Shown: positions 1 through 8,584 of the stretch, piece after piece
Layout of the letters: every line of letters starts with the position of its first letter
Numbering within the stretch: the stretch's first letter is position 1
Assembly (NCBI RefSeq): GCF_002307475.1
Contig: NZ_NTMH01000036.1
Location: forward strand, 247,780 to 311,779
DNA: 64,000 nt
Origin: Pantoea allii
GTDB lineage: Bacteria; Pseudomonadota; Gammaproteobacteria; Enterobacterales; Enterobacteriaceae
Direction of reading: 5' to 3'
The notes under the pieces: generated by a model
The model's database searches: none
Seen by the model: the letters and a program-made list of their open reading frames with translations, nothing else
Told to the model about the DNA's origin: nothing
Translations under genes and position numbers: made by a program

Positions 1-430
1 TCCCCTCACCGCCCAGCGAACCTACCGGCAGCGTTTTGCCCGTTTGCGGCGCAGCCACGACCAGAAACGCCATCAGCGACAGGCTGGCGGCCATAAAGCC
101 GTTCATTTTGTAGCTGTTCGCCAGGTTGTAGGCGATAGCACTGGCAATATAGAGCGCCATAATGCCCATCGTCATGTTGTAAGGCATCATGATTTGTTCT
201 TCATGCGCCTTCACCATGCCGAGCCACCACTGTGCGAACGCCCAGCTACTGTCTGCCGAAAAAGGCGGATGGGCAAACAACAGCATAAATGAACCGACAA
301 TCAGGAACGGCATTGAGGCAATAAAACCATCACGGATGGCGATGACATGGCGCTGGCTGGAGAGGCGGCCAGCCAGCGGACTAATACGATTTTCGATGAC
401 ACCGAATAAAGATTCGCTCAAGCGACTCAT
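1..430 (-). CDS. PTS EIIC permease, lactose/cellobiose family (partial)
   Basis: Membrane-spanning EIIC subunit of a phosphotransferase system that imports and phosphorylates a beta-glucoside or oligosaccharide. Only the first 143 codons are present; the gene continues past the left edge. The N-terminus (MSRLSESLFGVIENRISPLA) and the following IRDGFIASMPFLIVGSFMLL segment are typical of the ChbC/LacE family, where a soluble amphipathic start leads into the first membrane helix. Further hydrophobic segments lie at about residues 80-100 and 110-130. The gene follows an EIIB gene on the same strand after an 85-bp gap, so the two form one operon. The sugar specificity cannot be told from this part. 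Confidence 0.85.
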   Translation of the reverse strand, partial: MSRLSESLFGVIENRISPLAGRLSSQRHVIAIRDGFIASMPFLIVGSFMLLFAHPPFSADSSWAFAQWWLGMVKAHEEQIMMPYNMTMGIMALYIASAIAYNLANSYKMNGFMAASLSLMAFLVVAAPQTGKTLPVGSLGGEG

Positions 431-464
431 CCCGTCACTCCTTGCTCAGGCAAAAGAGAATAAC

Positions 465-485
465 CCTGCATAAAGTGAATGCAGG
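465..485 (-). other. Hairpin between the EIIB and EIIC genes
   Basis: A perfect 7-bp inverted repeat (CCTGCAT / ATGCAGG) with a 7-nt loop lies in the 85-bp spacer between the EIIB stop and the EIIC start. There is no T-run, so it is more likely an mRNA-stability or partial attenuation hairpin than a terminator. This is an inference from position only. Confidence 0.3.
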
Positions 486-515
486 TTTGCGCTATATTTT
501 TCAGTTCTTTAGCGA

Positions 516-824
516 TCAGCCAGGAATAAGCTTTAGCGCGGCACTTAATATCTTTTCGCCATTCATCATTCCGTAATCCATGCTGTTAATCACCGCGACG
601 GATTTACTGTACTGCTGAGCAATCGGCTCGAAATCGGCCAGCTTGTATTTAATTTGCGGCCCCAACAGGCAGCAGTCATAGTCGGCAATTGCCTCGCTAA
701 ACTCTTCAATTCCTACTGCTTTTATCTCTACATCCATTCCCTGCTCTTTCGCAGCTTTTTCCATTTTTTGCACCACCATACTGGTGGACATTCCGGCGGC
801 ACAGCACAGTAAAATTTTGGGCAT
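516..824 (-). CDS. PTS EIIB component, lactose/cellobiose family
   Basis: Cytoplasmic EIIB domain protein of 102 residues, the normal length for free-standing ChbB/LicB-type subunits. It takes phosphate from EIIA and passes it to the sugar bound by EIIC. The N-terminal loop LLCCAAGMSTSMVV matches the family phospho-cysteine loop; aligned to the CSAGMST of ChbB, Cys8 is the phosphorylated residue. A strong Shine-Dalgarno (GGAGGAA) sits 6 nt before the ATG. The EIIC gene follows on the same strand. No EIIA or hydrolase gene is visible; they may lie beyond the left edge. Confidence 0.9.
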   Translation of the reverse strand: MPKILLCCAAGMSTSMVVQKMEKAAKEQGMDVEIKAVGIEEFSEAIADYDCCLLGPQIKYKLADFEPIAQQYSKSVAVINSMDYGMMNGEKILSAALKLIPG

Positions 825-1237
825 GGTTCATTCCTCCGTGTGATGAATAATTAACGAATACACAGGGGAAAGATTTTCTGCAACCGGTTTCAGATTTGCA
901 TGTCAGAAGTGTGAGAAATATCAAAACGCGTTGCCTTAAGGGATTACCGCCAAACTAGTCAACGGGTATGAAAATTTGCCGATTTTAAAATTCGTTATGG
1001 CAGGAATGGAAAGTCGCCCTTGTAGCTGGTCAGAAATGCAGCGCGAACGCTGCGTTGCCCATTGCAGCGATGGGTAAGATTTCACTGCTGTACGCGTCCG
1101 GAAGGCGTATAATCGCTCAGAGCAATCCGATACCGCCCAGCGTGATGATTGTCCCTTCCGGCAATTAGCTATACTGGTTTTATAAAAAGGAACATTCACC
1201 CCTCTCGTGACGTGCGCGACGGGAGAAGGAGTCGGTT
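825..1237. other. Intergenic region, no convincing gene
   Basis: About 410 bp separate the divergent PTS operon and the small plus-strand gene at 1238. Apart from the LacI-type operator, an 87-codon minus-strand open frame (936-1199) is present, but it lacks a ribosome site and has an unprotein-like composition, so it is not called. Confidence 0.5.
879..892. promoter_or_regulatory. LacI/GalR-family operator upstream of the PTS genes
   Basis: The 14-mer TGCAACCGGTTTCA is a near-perfect palindrome around the central CCGG typical of LacI/GalR-family operators. It lies 55 bp upstream of the EIIB start, where it would overlap or flank the promoter of the PTS operon. A LacI-type regulator, probably encoded beyond the left edge, is inferred. 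Confidence 0.55.
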
Positions 1238-1417
1238 ATGTTAATTGGTTTTGTATTGTTGGTAAGCGCCTGTGGACATGATGCCTGTGAAGCGTTGCCG
1301 GTATCAGAGCGCATTTATCCAACGAAAACCGCCTGCGAAGTGATGGCAAACCGCATCCACAAGGTCCGTCCTAACGTGGTACTGATGTGTGGTGAAGTGC
1401 ATCGTTCAGATAACTGA
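1238..1417 (+). CDS. Small DUF1482-like protein (YebW type)
   Basis: A 59-residue protein too short for most gene finders, with a good ribosome site (GGAGAAGGAG, 6 nt before the ATG). It starts with a hydrophobic stretch (MLIGFVLLVSAC) and carries three further cysteines or polar turns (GHDACEA, TACEV, MCGEV). The layout, a short hydrophobic N-terminus followed by regularly spaced Cys residues and a charged tail, resembles the DUF1482/YebW family of enterobacterial small proteins. The family match is from memory of its pattern, so the assignment is tentative. Function unknown. Confidence 0.5.
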   Translation: MLIGFVLLVSACGHDACEALPVSERIYPTKTACEVMANRIHKVRPNVVLMCGEVHRSDN

Positions 1418-1514
1418 ACAGGTCAAGGACACAAAAATGCACATACAACATTGCAAGCTTGCAGGTTAGCGTTCAAAATATAAGCTGTTTTACACCAACA
1501 TAGTTGTGAATCCC

Positions 1515-1745
1515 ATGAAAACTACTCGTCCCCGCCGTCCAACTGGGCGTTGGGTTTATTACATTTTGTATGAAGGCATTATCTGGCCCTGCCCGGTACG
1601 CTGGGAATGGGAAGGCGCTTATGGCGGCTGGCTCCCGTTCTACTATTCACCTACCTTTGAATTTCTGGCGGGCGATCCCGGTAAGGCTTATCGGATTGCA
1701 CGCAGCGACGTGCGGGCCAGGCGCGCAGAAGAGATTTACGCCTGA
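1515..1745 (+). CDS. Small hypothetical protein rich in Trp and Tyr
   Basis: I do not recognise this 76-residue ORF. It has a basic N-terminus (MKTTRPRRPTGRW) followed by an aromatic-rich core containing WPCPVRWEWEGAYGGW and a basic C-terminus (ARSDVRARRAEEIYA). Such density of Trp/Tyr with no long hydrophobic helix suggests a small folded soluble domain. An in-frame GTG nine bases upstream (1506) is an alternative start; neither has a clear Shine-Dalgarno. It lies about 100 bp after the DUF1482-like gene and is convergent with the next small gene. Confidence 0.5.
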   Translation: MKTTRPRRPTGRWVYYILYEGIIWPCPVRWEWEGAYGGWLPFYYSPTFEFLAGDPGKAYRIARSDVRARRAEEIYA

Positions 1746-1748
1746 CGT

Positions 1749-1964
1749 TTAAGACGCGTTCCAGGGTAACCAGGAAGCGGTAACCAGCAAACAGAGTAAC
1801 GCCCGCAGTAACACCACCATCAGCAGTACGCCAGGCTTATGGCGAGAAAGCCACGACCTCATGCTCATATCATCGCCGCCTGACGGATTAGCACGCGTGC
1901 GCCACAGATTTCCAGCAAGACCCGCCGCCTTTTCCGTGTGTGTTTGCCGAAACGCGTTTGTCAT
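1749..1964 (-). CDS. Small putative membrane protein
   Basis: A 71-residue ORF with a polar N-terminal half and one C-terminal membrane helix (about residues 43-65: PGVLLMVVLLRALLCLLVTA). The chosen ATG has AAGGA seven bases upstream; the same frame is open further upstream but without a ribosome site. It ends three bases from the convergent gene before it. No family recognised. An internal ATG at MSMRSWLSRH would give a 39-residue tail-anchored peptide, which is also possible. Confidence 0.42.
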   Translation of the reverse strand: MTNAFRQTHTEKAAGLAGNLWRTRANPSGGDDMSMRSWLSRHKPGVLLMVVLLRALLCLLVTASWLPWNAS

Positions 1965-2063
1965 CTCCGCGTCCTTCTGCACAACGCAAAGATGCGCCCG
2001 AAGGCGCATCTGGGTACGGCAAGATTCGCGTCAGCATCACGAAAAAGTGATACCGGTCCGCAA

Positions 2064-2492
2064 TCAGTTGTTCAGGGTGTAATCCAGTGTGATTTCAGCA
2101 TTCAACACCTGAGAAACCGGGCAGCCCGCTTTGGCTTTGTTGATGATCTCATCAAAGGTATCATTATCAATACCTGGCAGAGAAACGGTGCTGGTTAAGG
2201 CGATTTTGGTGATCGCAAAGCCTTCACCTTTTTTATCCAGCGATACATCTGCGCTGGTATCAATGCTTTCCGCTTTATGACCGGCATTGCCCAACATTAG
2301 CGACAGTGCCATAGAGAAACAGGCCGCATGTGCCGCACCAATCAGCTCTTCCGGGTTAGTGCCTTTTTGCCCTTCAAAACGGGTATTAAAGCCGTAGGGC
2401 TGCTGGTTCAGTACACCACTTTCGGTGCTGACTGTGCCTTTGCCTTTGATGTCGCCTTCCCAATGCGCCGAACCTTTCTTATGAATGGTCAT
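2064..2492 (-). CDS. osmC: OsmC, osmotically inducible peroxiredoxin
   Basis: Thiol-dependent peroxidase that reduces organic hydroperoxides in the cytoplasm. The 142 residues match E. coli OsmC along their length, starting MTIHKKGSAHWEGD and including the signature GAAHAACFSMALSLML. The two redox cysteines are Cys58 (in AACFS) and Cys124 (in AGCPVSQVL). The frame stays open 21 codons upstream, but the start chosen is the conserved one and has GGAGGAA before it. The gene begins 63 bp after the lldD stop on the same strand, so read-through from the lactate operon is possible in addition to its own promoter. In E. coli osmC is not next to lldPRD. Confidence 0.96.
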   Translation of the reverse strand: MTIHKKGSAHWEGDIKGKGTVSTESGVLNQQPYGFNTRFEGQKGTNPEELIGAAHAACFSMALSLMLGNAGHKAESIDTSADVSLDKKGEGFAITKIALTSTVSLPGIDNDTFDEIINKAKAGCPVSQVLNAEITLDYTLNN

Positions 2493-2555
2493 GTCATTCC
2501 TCCTGTTGGTAAAGAAGGTAAGTATAGACAACACCTGTGATTTCGCCGCAGGCAA

Positions 2556-3728
2556 CTATGCCGGGCGCAGGTTTGCTTCCTGCAAGAGGGCATTTGCCTG
2601 CACCAGCGAATCCTGTGTGATATCGGCAATGCGCTTCGCGCCGGTTAAGGTCATCGCGACTTTCATCTCCTTTTCAATCAGCGTCAGTAAATGCTCAACG
2701 CCGCGCTGTCCATGTGTTGCCAGCGCATAGATAAAGGCGCGTCCCAGCAGGACGCTGTCTGCGCCCAGCGCAATCATACGCACCACATCCAGTCCGTTAC
2801 GAATGCCGCTATCAGCAAGGATCGTGATATCGCCTTTGACCGCATCCGCAATCGCAGGTAAGGCACGGGCCGAGGACAGGACGCCGTCCAGCTGGCGACC
2901 GCCATGGTTAGAAACCACGATACCGTCAGCACCAAAGCGCACCGCGTCACGGGCATCCTCAGGGTCCAGAATGCCTTTGATCACCATCGGGCCATCCCAG
3001 AAATCGCGAATCCACTCCAGATCCTTCCAGGAAATGGAAGGATCAAAATTATTGGCCAGCCAGCCGATATAGTCTTCCAGCCCGGTAGGCTTGCCGAGAT
3101 AGGTTGAGATATTCCCCAGATCGTGCGGCCTTCCCTGTAACCCCACATCCAGCGCCCATCTGGGATGCGTGATGGCCTGCCAGTAGCGCCGCAGCGCCGC
3201 ATTTTCCCCGCTCATGCCTGAATGCGCATCGCGATAACGCGCGCCCGGCGTAGGCATATCCACAGTAAACACCAGCGTAGAGCAGCCCGCCGCTTTGGCG
3301 CGCTCCAGCGCATTACGCATAAAGCCACGATCGCGCAGAACATAGAGCTGGAACCACATGGGGCGGTTAATCTGCGGCGCAACTTCCTCAATGGGGCACA
3401 CGGAGACGGTGGACAGCGTAAAGGGAATGCCTTTCCCTGCCGCCGCGCGGGCGGCCTGCACTTCGCCTCGTCGTGCATACATGCCACACAGCCCTACTGG
3501 TGCCAGCGCCACTGGCATCGACAGCGTTTCATTAAACAGGGTGGTTTCCAGACTGAGTTCAGACATATTACGTAAGATGCGCTGGCGCAGCGCCACGTCC
3601 GAGAGATCGGTCACGTTGCGGCGTAGCGTGTGCTCCGCATAAGCCCCGCCATCCAGATAGTGAAACAGGAAAGGCGGCAAAATGCGTTGCGCGGCGGCGC
3701 GGTAGTCACTGGCAGCAGAAATAATCAT
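2556..3728 (-). CDS. lldD: LldD, FMN-dependent L-lactate dehydrogenase
   Basis: Membrane-associated flavoenzyme oxidising L-lactate to pyruvate and passing electrons to quinone. The 390 residues start [20 protein letters not shown] and align without visible gaps to E. coli LldD until the C-terminus, which differs and is slightly shorter. The alpha-hydroxy-acid oxidase active-site motif [10 protein letters not shown] is present, with its His at about residue 275, as are the FMN-contacting [14 protein letters not shown] and [14 protein letters not shown] segments. It is the last gene of lldP-lldR-lldD; its ATG overlaps the lldR stop by one base. Confidence 0.97.
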   Translation of the reverse strand: MIISAASDYRAAAQRILPPFLFHYLDGGAYAEHTLRRNVTDLSDVALRQRILRNMSELSLETTLFNETLSMPVALAPVGLCGMYARRGEVQAARAAAGKGIPFTLSTVSVCPIEEVAPQINRPMWFQLYVLRDRGFMRNALERAKAAGCSTLVFTVDMPTPGARYRDAHSGMSGENAALRRYWQAITHPRWALDVGLQGRPHDLGNISTYLGKPTGLEDYIGWLANNFDPSISWKDLEWIRDFWDGPMVIKGILDPEDARDAVRFGADGIVVSNHGGRQLDGVLSSARALPAIADAVKGDITILADSGIRNGLDVVRMIALGADSVLLGRAFIYALATHGQRGVEHLLTLIEKEMKVAMTLTGAKRIADITQDSLVQANALLQEANLRPA

Positions 3729-4513
3729 CAGCGTGTCTCCTTGTGATTGTGCAGGTCATGGCCAGGTAAACGTGTAATACGTGCCTGTCTGGCTTCATCT
3801 TCATCTCGCGTTTTCATTGTGGTATGCACAAAACCAAGATGATCCATCGCCGCTAAGCGCGCGGCCTCGGCATCGCCGAGTAAAATGGCGTCAAGCATGG
3901 CACGGTGTTGATCTGTCAGCTGGTCAAAAATGATCGGGCTGGTGTACATCAGCCTGCGGCTGTGCAGCATCGACGACTGGAGCAAATCAAAAAAACCGCG
4001 CATGGTTTGTAACAGCACCACGTTATGTGAGGCTTCCGCGATAGCGAGGTGAAACCGCAGGTCGGCCTGACCGGCCAGATGGGGATCGTCGCTCTCTTTT
4101 AACGCCAGCGTGGCGTCAAACGCGTACCTTAGGCGTTCTTTATCGGACTCAGTCGCCCGCAGTGCGGCATGCCATGCGGTGCTGGCTTCAATGGCGTAAC
4201 GCGCTTCCAGAATGTCGTAGCGGTAATCCGGATCGTTGGCCAGCAGCTGACGAATCGGTTCCACAATGCGCTGTTCAGACCAGGGTTCCTGAGGTTGACG
4301 CAGCCAGGTGCCGTCGCCGCGTCGGCTCGTCAATATCCCGCTGCTGATAAGCTGCTGAATGGCTTCGCGCAGCGATGAGCGGGAGACGCCAAGCGCGGCG
4401 GCGAGCTGGCGCTCGGCAGGCAAACGCGTGCCGGGTTCAATCTGATGCTCGCGAATATACTGTTCGAGCCGAACCCGCAGCGGATCGGCGTGCGGCGATA
4501 AACTGGTTTTCAT
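3728..4513 (-). CDS. lldR: LldR, GntR/FadR-family regulator of L-lactate use
   Basis: DNA-binding regulator of the lldPRD operon that responds to L-lactate. It has 261 residues: a winged helix at about residues 10-75 ([20 protein letters not shown] then LREAI) and an all-helical FCD effector domain from about 90 to 235. The ATG was chosen because the protein then begins like E. coli LldR; the longer open frame runs antisense-like through lldP and is not expected to be used. It overlaps the 3' end of lldP by 4 bp (ATGA), which fits translational coupling. Two matching operators flank the lldP promoter region. Confidence 0.95.
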   Translation of the reverse strand: MKTSLSPHADPLRVRLEQYIREHQIEPGTRLPAERQLAAALGVSRSSLREAIQQLISSGILTSRRGDGTWLRQPQEPWSEQRIVEPIRQLLANDPDYRYDILEARYAIEASTAWHAALRATESDKERLRYAFDATLALKESDDPHLAGQADLRFHLAIAEASHNVVLLQTMRGFFDLLQSSMLHSRRLMYTSPIIFDQLTDQHRAMLDAILLGDAEAARLAAMDHLGFVHTTMKTRDEDEARQARITRLPGHDLHNHKETR

Positions 4514-6165
4514 GGGATCATCCAGGGGAAAACGTAAGCCTGAAGCGTGGTAATGATGCCCACCAGGCAGGTAAATATCAGGCTGTGCTTGACGGTAAAG
4601 CGGAACAGATCGGACTCTTTGCCCACCAGACCAACAGCGGCACAGGCAATGGCTATCGACTGCGGCGAGATCATCTTGCCGGTCACGCCACCGGTGGTAT
4701 TTGCCGCCACCAGCAGGATATCGGAAACGCCAATCTGCTGCGCGGTCGTCGCCTGTAAGGCGGCAAACAGCGCATTGGATGACGTATCCGAGCCAGTCAG
4801 AAACACGCCAAGCCATCCCAGGAAAGGCGAGAAAAAGGTAAACGCATGACCGGTATGCGCCAATGCCAGCGCCAGGGTGGCAGACAGGCCGGAGTAGTTA
4901 GAGATAAAGGCAAACGCCAGCACCATCCCGATCGAGTAGATGGGAAGCATAAGTTCTTTCAGGGTTTCTGCAAAGATTACTGCCGCAGCCTTGGGTTTCA
5001 TCTTCAGAAAAACGATGGAGACGATGGCGGCGACCAGGATTGCCGTGCCGGTTGCCGACAGCAGGTCGAGTTTGAAAATCGCTGGCCAGTTGCTGGGTTG
5101 CGCGACCACCGGCGGCATCCGTGTTATCCCTCCGTCCAGCCCCGGCACGGGAAGGCTGAAAACCCAGTTTGCGAAGGCACCGCCTTTTGCAAACAGCGCT
5201 TTAAAGGGTGGAATGCTCCATAACGTGACGGTCGCGGTCAAAAAGAGGAACGGCATCCAGGCACGCACCACCTGCCCGGTAGTGTATTTTTGTCGGGTCA
5301 GCGGCTGATTGTCCTGCTGGCTTTCTGCTTCGCTGAAGCGAAAGATGCGGACCGGTTGCCAGACGCGTAAAAACAGCGTCAGCGACATTAAAGAGACCAG
5401 CGAGGAGATGATATCGGGCAGCTCTGGGCCAAGAAAATTCGAACTGAGGAACTGGGCAATCGCGAACGATCCCCCCGCCACCATCACGGCGGGCCAGGTC
5501 TCTTTCACGCCGCGCCAGCCATCCATGATTGCCATGATCCAGAACAGCACGATGATTGTAAGAAACGGAAGCTGTCGACCTGCCATCTGACCGATAGCGA
5601 AGCTGTCCAGCCCGGTCACCTGCCCGGCCACAATAATCGGGATTCCCATCGCGCCAAACGCCACTGGCGCGGTATTCACGATCAGACACAAGCCCGCGGC
5701 ATAGAGCGGATTAAAACCCAGCCCCACCAGTAGCGCGGCCGTGATCGCCACCGGCGCGCCAAACCCTGCCGCACCTTCTAAAAAGGCGCCAAAGGAGAAG
5801 CCTACAATCAGCATTTGTAAGCGCTGATCGGGCGTGATCGATAAAATTGAGGCGCGGATAATGTCGAACTGGCCGGTCTTAACCGAGATCCTGTAGACAA
5901 AAACCGCCGCCACGATGATCCAGGCGATGGGCCACAGACCGTACATAAAGCCGTAAACCGCTGACGCCAACGCTTGCTGTAGCGGCATTTTATACAGCAA
6001 CAGCGCCACAAGCAGCGCAAGAATGACCGTAATGGTCGCGGCCTGATAGCCTTTCATCTTTAGCTTGATTAACGCAAAGAAGAAAAACAAAACAGGAAGC
6101 AATGCAATCAGGCTGGAGAGCCAGATGTTGTTGAGCGGATCGTAATGTTGTTGCCAGACCTGCAT
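4510..6165 (-). CDS. lldP: LldP, L-lactate permease
   Basis: Inner-membrane lactate:H+ symporter of the LctP family, 551 residues with about 12-14 hydrophobic helices. It starts [20 protein letters not shown], and the segments [20 protein letters not shown] and [17 protein letters not shown] are near-identical to E. coli LldP. The frame is open 31 codons upstream, but the conserved start is at 6165. First gene of lldPRD. Between it and the upstream cynX-like gene lie two LldR operators. Confidence 0.97.
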   Translation of the reverse strand: MQVWQQHYDPLNNIWLSSLIALLPVLFFFFALIKLKMKGYQAATITVILALLVALLLYKMPLQQALASAVYGFMYGLWPIAWIIVAAVFVYRISVKTGQFDIIRASILSITPDQRLQMLIVGFSFGAFLEGAAGFGAPVAITAALLVGLGFNPLYAAGLCLIVNTAPVAFGAMGIPIIVAGQVTGLDSFAIGQMAGRQLPFLTIIVLFWIMAIMDGWRGVKETWPAVMVAGGSFAIAQFLSSNFLGPELPDIISSLVSLMSLTLFLRVWQPVRIFRFSEAESQQDNQPLTRQKYTTGQVVRAWMPFLFLTATVTLWSIPPFKALFAKGGAFANWVFSLPVPGLDGGITRMPPVVAQPSNWPAIFKLDLLSATGTAILVAAIVSIVFLKMKPKAAAVIFAETLKELMLPIYSIGMVLAFAFISNYSGLSATLALALAHTGHAFTFFSPFLGWLGVFLTGSDTSSNALFAALQATTAQQIGVSDILLVAANTTGGVTGKMISPQSIAIACAAVGLVGKESDLFRFTVKHSLIFTCLVGIITTLQAYVFPWMIP

Positions 6166-6244
6166 GCCATTATCTCCATGGGATGATGAAAGCGATGCGC
6201 GATCGGCAAAGGCGGGTGGCGCATCTGTCACCTCTGACGCACCT

Positions 6245-6259
6245 ATTGGTCCTACCAAT
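6245..6259. promoter_or_regulatory. LldR operator, promoter-proximal
   Basis: ATTGGTCCTACCAAT is a perfect 6+3+6 palindrome matching the known LldR operator type (TTGGN5CCAA form). It lies 80 bp upstream of the lldP start. With the second site it forms a pair whose centres are 124 bp apart, close to the roughly 127-bp spacing known for E. coli O1 and O2, where LldR represses by looping and is proposed to activate when lactate is bound. Confidence 0.85.
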
Positions 6260-6369
6260 CAGGCGATCAGGGCTTGCTCGTTACAGATACTTAACCCGCT
6301 GTTAACTCTAGGCAACAGTTGCGGCACTATTTTTAACGTTATGTGAGCCGCTGAAAACGTTTTGCCGGG

Positions 6370-6382
6370 TTGGTAGGACCAA
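6370..6382. promoter_or_regulatory. LldR operator, upstream
   Basis: TTGGTAGGACCAA, the second LldR palindrome. It directly abuts the stop codon of the upstream cynX-like gene (6383), so the operator starts where coding ends. Confidence 0.85.
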
Positions 6383-7546
6383 TTAGCGTTGCGGAAAGGC
6401 TTGTTGGTAGCTTCGGGGGTGAAAACGCAGATTCAGGCCAATCAGGATCACTGTTACGCTGCCCTGTAGCAGCCAGATGCTGGAAAAGTGGCCTGTCAGG
6501 TTATGCAGTTGTCCGGCAAGAAAAGGCATACTGCCCGCGATGATAAACCCCGCACCCTGCATAAATGCCACCAGACGCGCACCGGCCTGCGGATGCGCCA
6601 GGTGATCCAGCGCCAGCACCAGGGACAGAGGGAATGCGCCACCCAGGCCAATGCCCGCTATCCCTGCCCACAGCCAGGGATGGTAGAGCGGTGCCACCAG
6701 CAGACCGAGCATACCGCCAAGCTGTAATACCAGCGTCAGCAGGAGCAACGGTCGTCGATCCGCCCCCTTTACCAGCATGGGAAATACCAGGGCACCAGCA
6801 ACCTGACAGGCAATCATCACGCCAAGCAGGCTGCCGCCCGCCTGGGCGCTCCAGCCCAGTTGATGATAAAAATCGGGCAACCAGGCGACACAAATAGCAT
6901 AACCGCCGTTCACTAAACCAAAACTCAGCGCCAGCATCCATGCGCGCGTATTGCGCCAGACTGATGGCATGGCTGTCGATGTCTGCGGTGGCGGAGACGC
7001 CGCCGGAATCCACCACCAGAGCATAACGGCCAGCAGCGCAGGCGCAGACCAGCTGCTGAGCGCGCCGTGCCAGCCCAGATGCAGGCTGAGCCATGGCGTC
7101 AGCGCAGCGCCCAGTCCGCCGCCACCCATTAATGCCGCCGCCCATAGCCCGGTGATCATGGCACTGCGCTGCGCAAAGCGCTGGCGAATCAAACCCGGCA
7201 TGGCCATTTGTACAATACCGATGCCGATACCACCGGGGACCGTGCTCCATACCAGCCACAGGCCTTGCGAGATAAAAAACCGGCTGGCCAGCGCCAGCAC
7301 CAGCAACGCCAGCCCGCCACAGAGCAGCCCACGCAGTCGGATACGTTGCAGAAGCGGCGCGCTCACTAACGCGATGGCGCCCATCATCATCATCGGAATA
7401 GCTGGCAGGAGTGAGGCGGCGAGCGATGATAATCCAATGTTTTCACGCAGTTGATCCAATAGCGGACTGACGGAGGTCATCAGAGGACGCATGTTCAGTC
7501 CCGCCAGTATCAGAGCGGCAATAAGTAATAAGCGATCTTTTTTCAT
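6383..7546 (-). CDS. cynX: CynX-type MFS transporter
   Basis: A 387-residue major facilitator protein with about 12 membrane helices. The opening LAGLNMRPLMTSVSPLL, the central GLWAAALMGGGGLGAALTPW and the late LVAFMQGAGFIIAG are close to E. coli CynX (cyanate transport) rather than the related NimT/YeaN. The ATG at 7546 has AGGA six bases upstream; an in-frame TTG six bases earlier is less likely. No cyanase (cynS) or carbonic anhydrase (cynT) gene is present, so a cyanate role is doubtful. The divergent LysR gene and the amidohydrolase suggest it moves the substrate or product of that enzyme. Confidence 0.8.
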   Translation of the reverse strand: MKKDRLLLIAALILAGLNMRPLMTSVSPLLDQLRENIGLSSLAASLLPAIPMMMMGAIALVSAPLLQRIRLRGLLCGGLALLVLALASRFFISQGLWLVWSTVPGGIGIGIVQMAMPGLIRQRFAQRSAMITGLWAAALMGGGGLGAALTPWLSLHLGWHGALSSWSAPALLAVMLWWWIPAASPPPQTSTAMPSVWRNTRAWMLALSFGLVNGGYAICVAWLPDFYHQLGWSAQAGGSLLGVMIACQVAGALVFPMLVKGADRRPLLLLTLVLQLGGMLGLLVAPLYHPWLWAGIAGIGLGGAFPLSLVLALDHLAHPQAGARLVAFMQGAGFIIAGSMPFLAGQLHNLTGHFSSIWLLQGSVTVILIGLNLRFHPRSYQQAFPQR

Positions 7547-7632
7547 GGGCAATCCTGGAATTAAACATTGTCAGCCTGACAGCAGCCATTACTATTTGGA
7601 AATGAAATATCAGGATGACAGGCAGTGGAAAA

Positions 7633-8493
7633 ATGAATCGCCAGCCCATGTTTACGCCTCAGCAATTGCTGAGCTTTGTCGCCGTATGCGAAACCGCCAG
7701 CTTTACGCGCGCCGCTGAACGGGTTCACCTGTCACAGTCGACCGTGAGCCAACAGGTACGGCGGCTGGAAGAGATGGTCGGCAAGCCTTTGCTGGCACGC
7801 TCGTCCCATCAGGTGCAGATCACTGAAGAAGGGGAAAAATTGCTGGGTTATGCTCGCCGGATTATTGCCCTGAACGGTGAAGCCCACGATGTGCTGAGCG
7901 ATAAGTGGCGCGATGGCGTCCTGCGGCTGGGCGTACCGGAGGATTTCGCTGCACCCACCGCCGGGCTACTGGCGTTGTTCAGTCGCGAGCATCCCCACCT
8001 GCGGCTGGATGTGATGAGCGGGATGCAGGTAGAACTTCGTCGTGCCTGGCAACGGGAAGAGCTGGATATCATGCTGATCAAACAGCCCTACGGGGAACGT
8101 CCGCTGGCTTCCCGACCGGAGCCGTTACTGTGGCTGGACAGCGCTGCCCATCCCTGCTTCGAACAGTCCCCCATTCCCTTAGTGCTGTTTCCGCAACTGG
8201 GGCTGTATCGGGAGGAAATCTGCCAGACACTGGATTTTCTGGGCCGCAGTTGGCGAATTGGTTACAGCAGCGCCAGCCTGGTGGCGCTGTCCGCCGCCAG
8301 CGCGCAGGGCTTAGGGATAACGCTGTTACCGGCCAGTTGCCGCTTACCTTCGCATCGGGTGCTCGGCAGCCAACAGGGCTTGCCGGTAATCGATACCTTT
8401 GAGCTGGCGCTGTTTTGCCGTCAGCCAGAAGATGGCCTTCAGCGCCAGCTGGCCAACGCTCTGGCCGATTTCGCCGGCCTGAGCTGGCAGTGA
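7633..8493 (+). CDS. LysR-family transcriptional regulator
   Basis: A 286-residue regulator with an N-terminal winged helix-turn-helix at about residues 8-65 (LSFVAVCETASFTRAAERVH then LSQSTVSQQVRRLEE) and a periplasmic-binding-like effector domain (about 95-280). It is divergent from the cynX-like gene with an 86-bp spacer and is followed 91 bp later by the secreted amidohydrolase, so it probably controls both. The start at MNRQPMFT is chosen over an in-frame upstream codon because it has GTGGA spaced correctly. Effector unknown. Confidence 0.88.
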   Translation: MNRQPMFTPQQLLSFVAVCETASFTRAAERVHLSQSTVSQQVRRLEEMVGKPLLARSSHQVQITEEGEKLLGYARRIIALNGEAHDVLSDKWRDGVLRLGVPEDFAAPTAGLLALFSREHPHLRLDVMSGMQVELRRAWQREELDIMLIKQPYGERPLASRPEPLLWLDSAAHPCFEQSPIPLVLFPQLGLYREEICQTLDFLGRSWRIGYSSASLVALSAASAQGLGITLLPASCRLPSHRVLGSQQGLPVIDTFELALFCRQPEDGLQRQLANALADFAGLSWQ

Positions 8494-8584
8494 GTTTTTA
8501 AATAGCAGGCAGTGAAAAACTCCTCAGCAGAGAAAGCTGCGGTTTGTCAGATTAAGCCTTCACTTATTTTCGCAGGAATCGCTG

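Noticed and set aside
936..1199. 87-codon minus-strand ORF upstream of the PTS genes
   Set aside because: No ribosome site and atypical composition; lies in a promoter region.
6501..7259. 252-codon frame overlapping the cynX-like gene
   Set aside because: Shadow frame; the CynX frame has clear membrane helices and family motifs.
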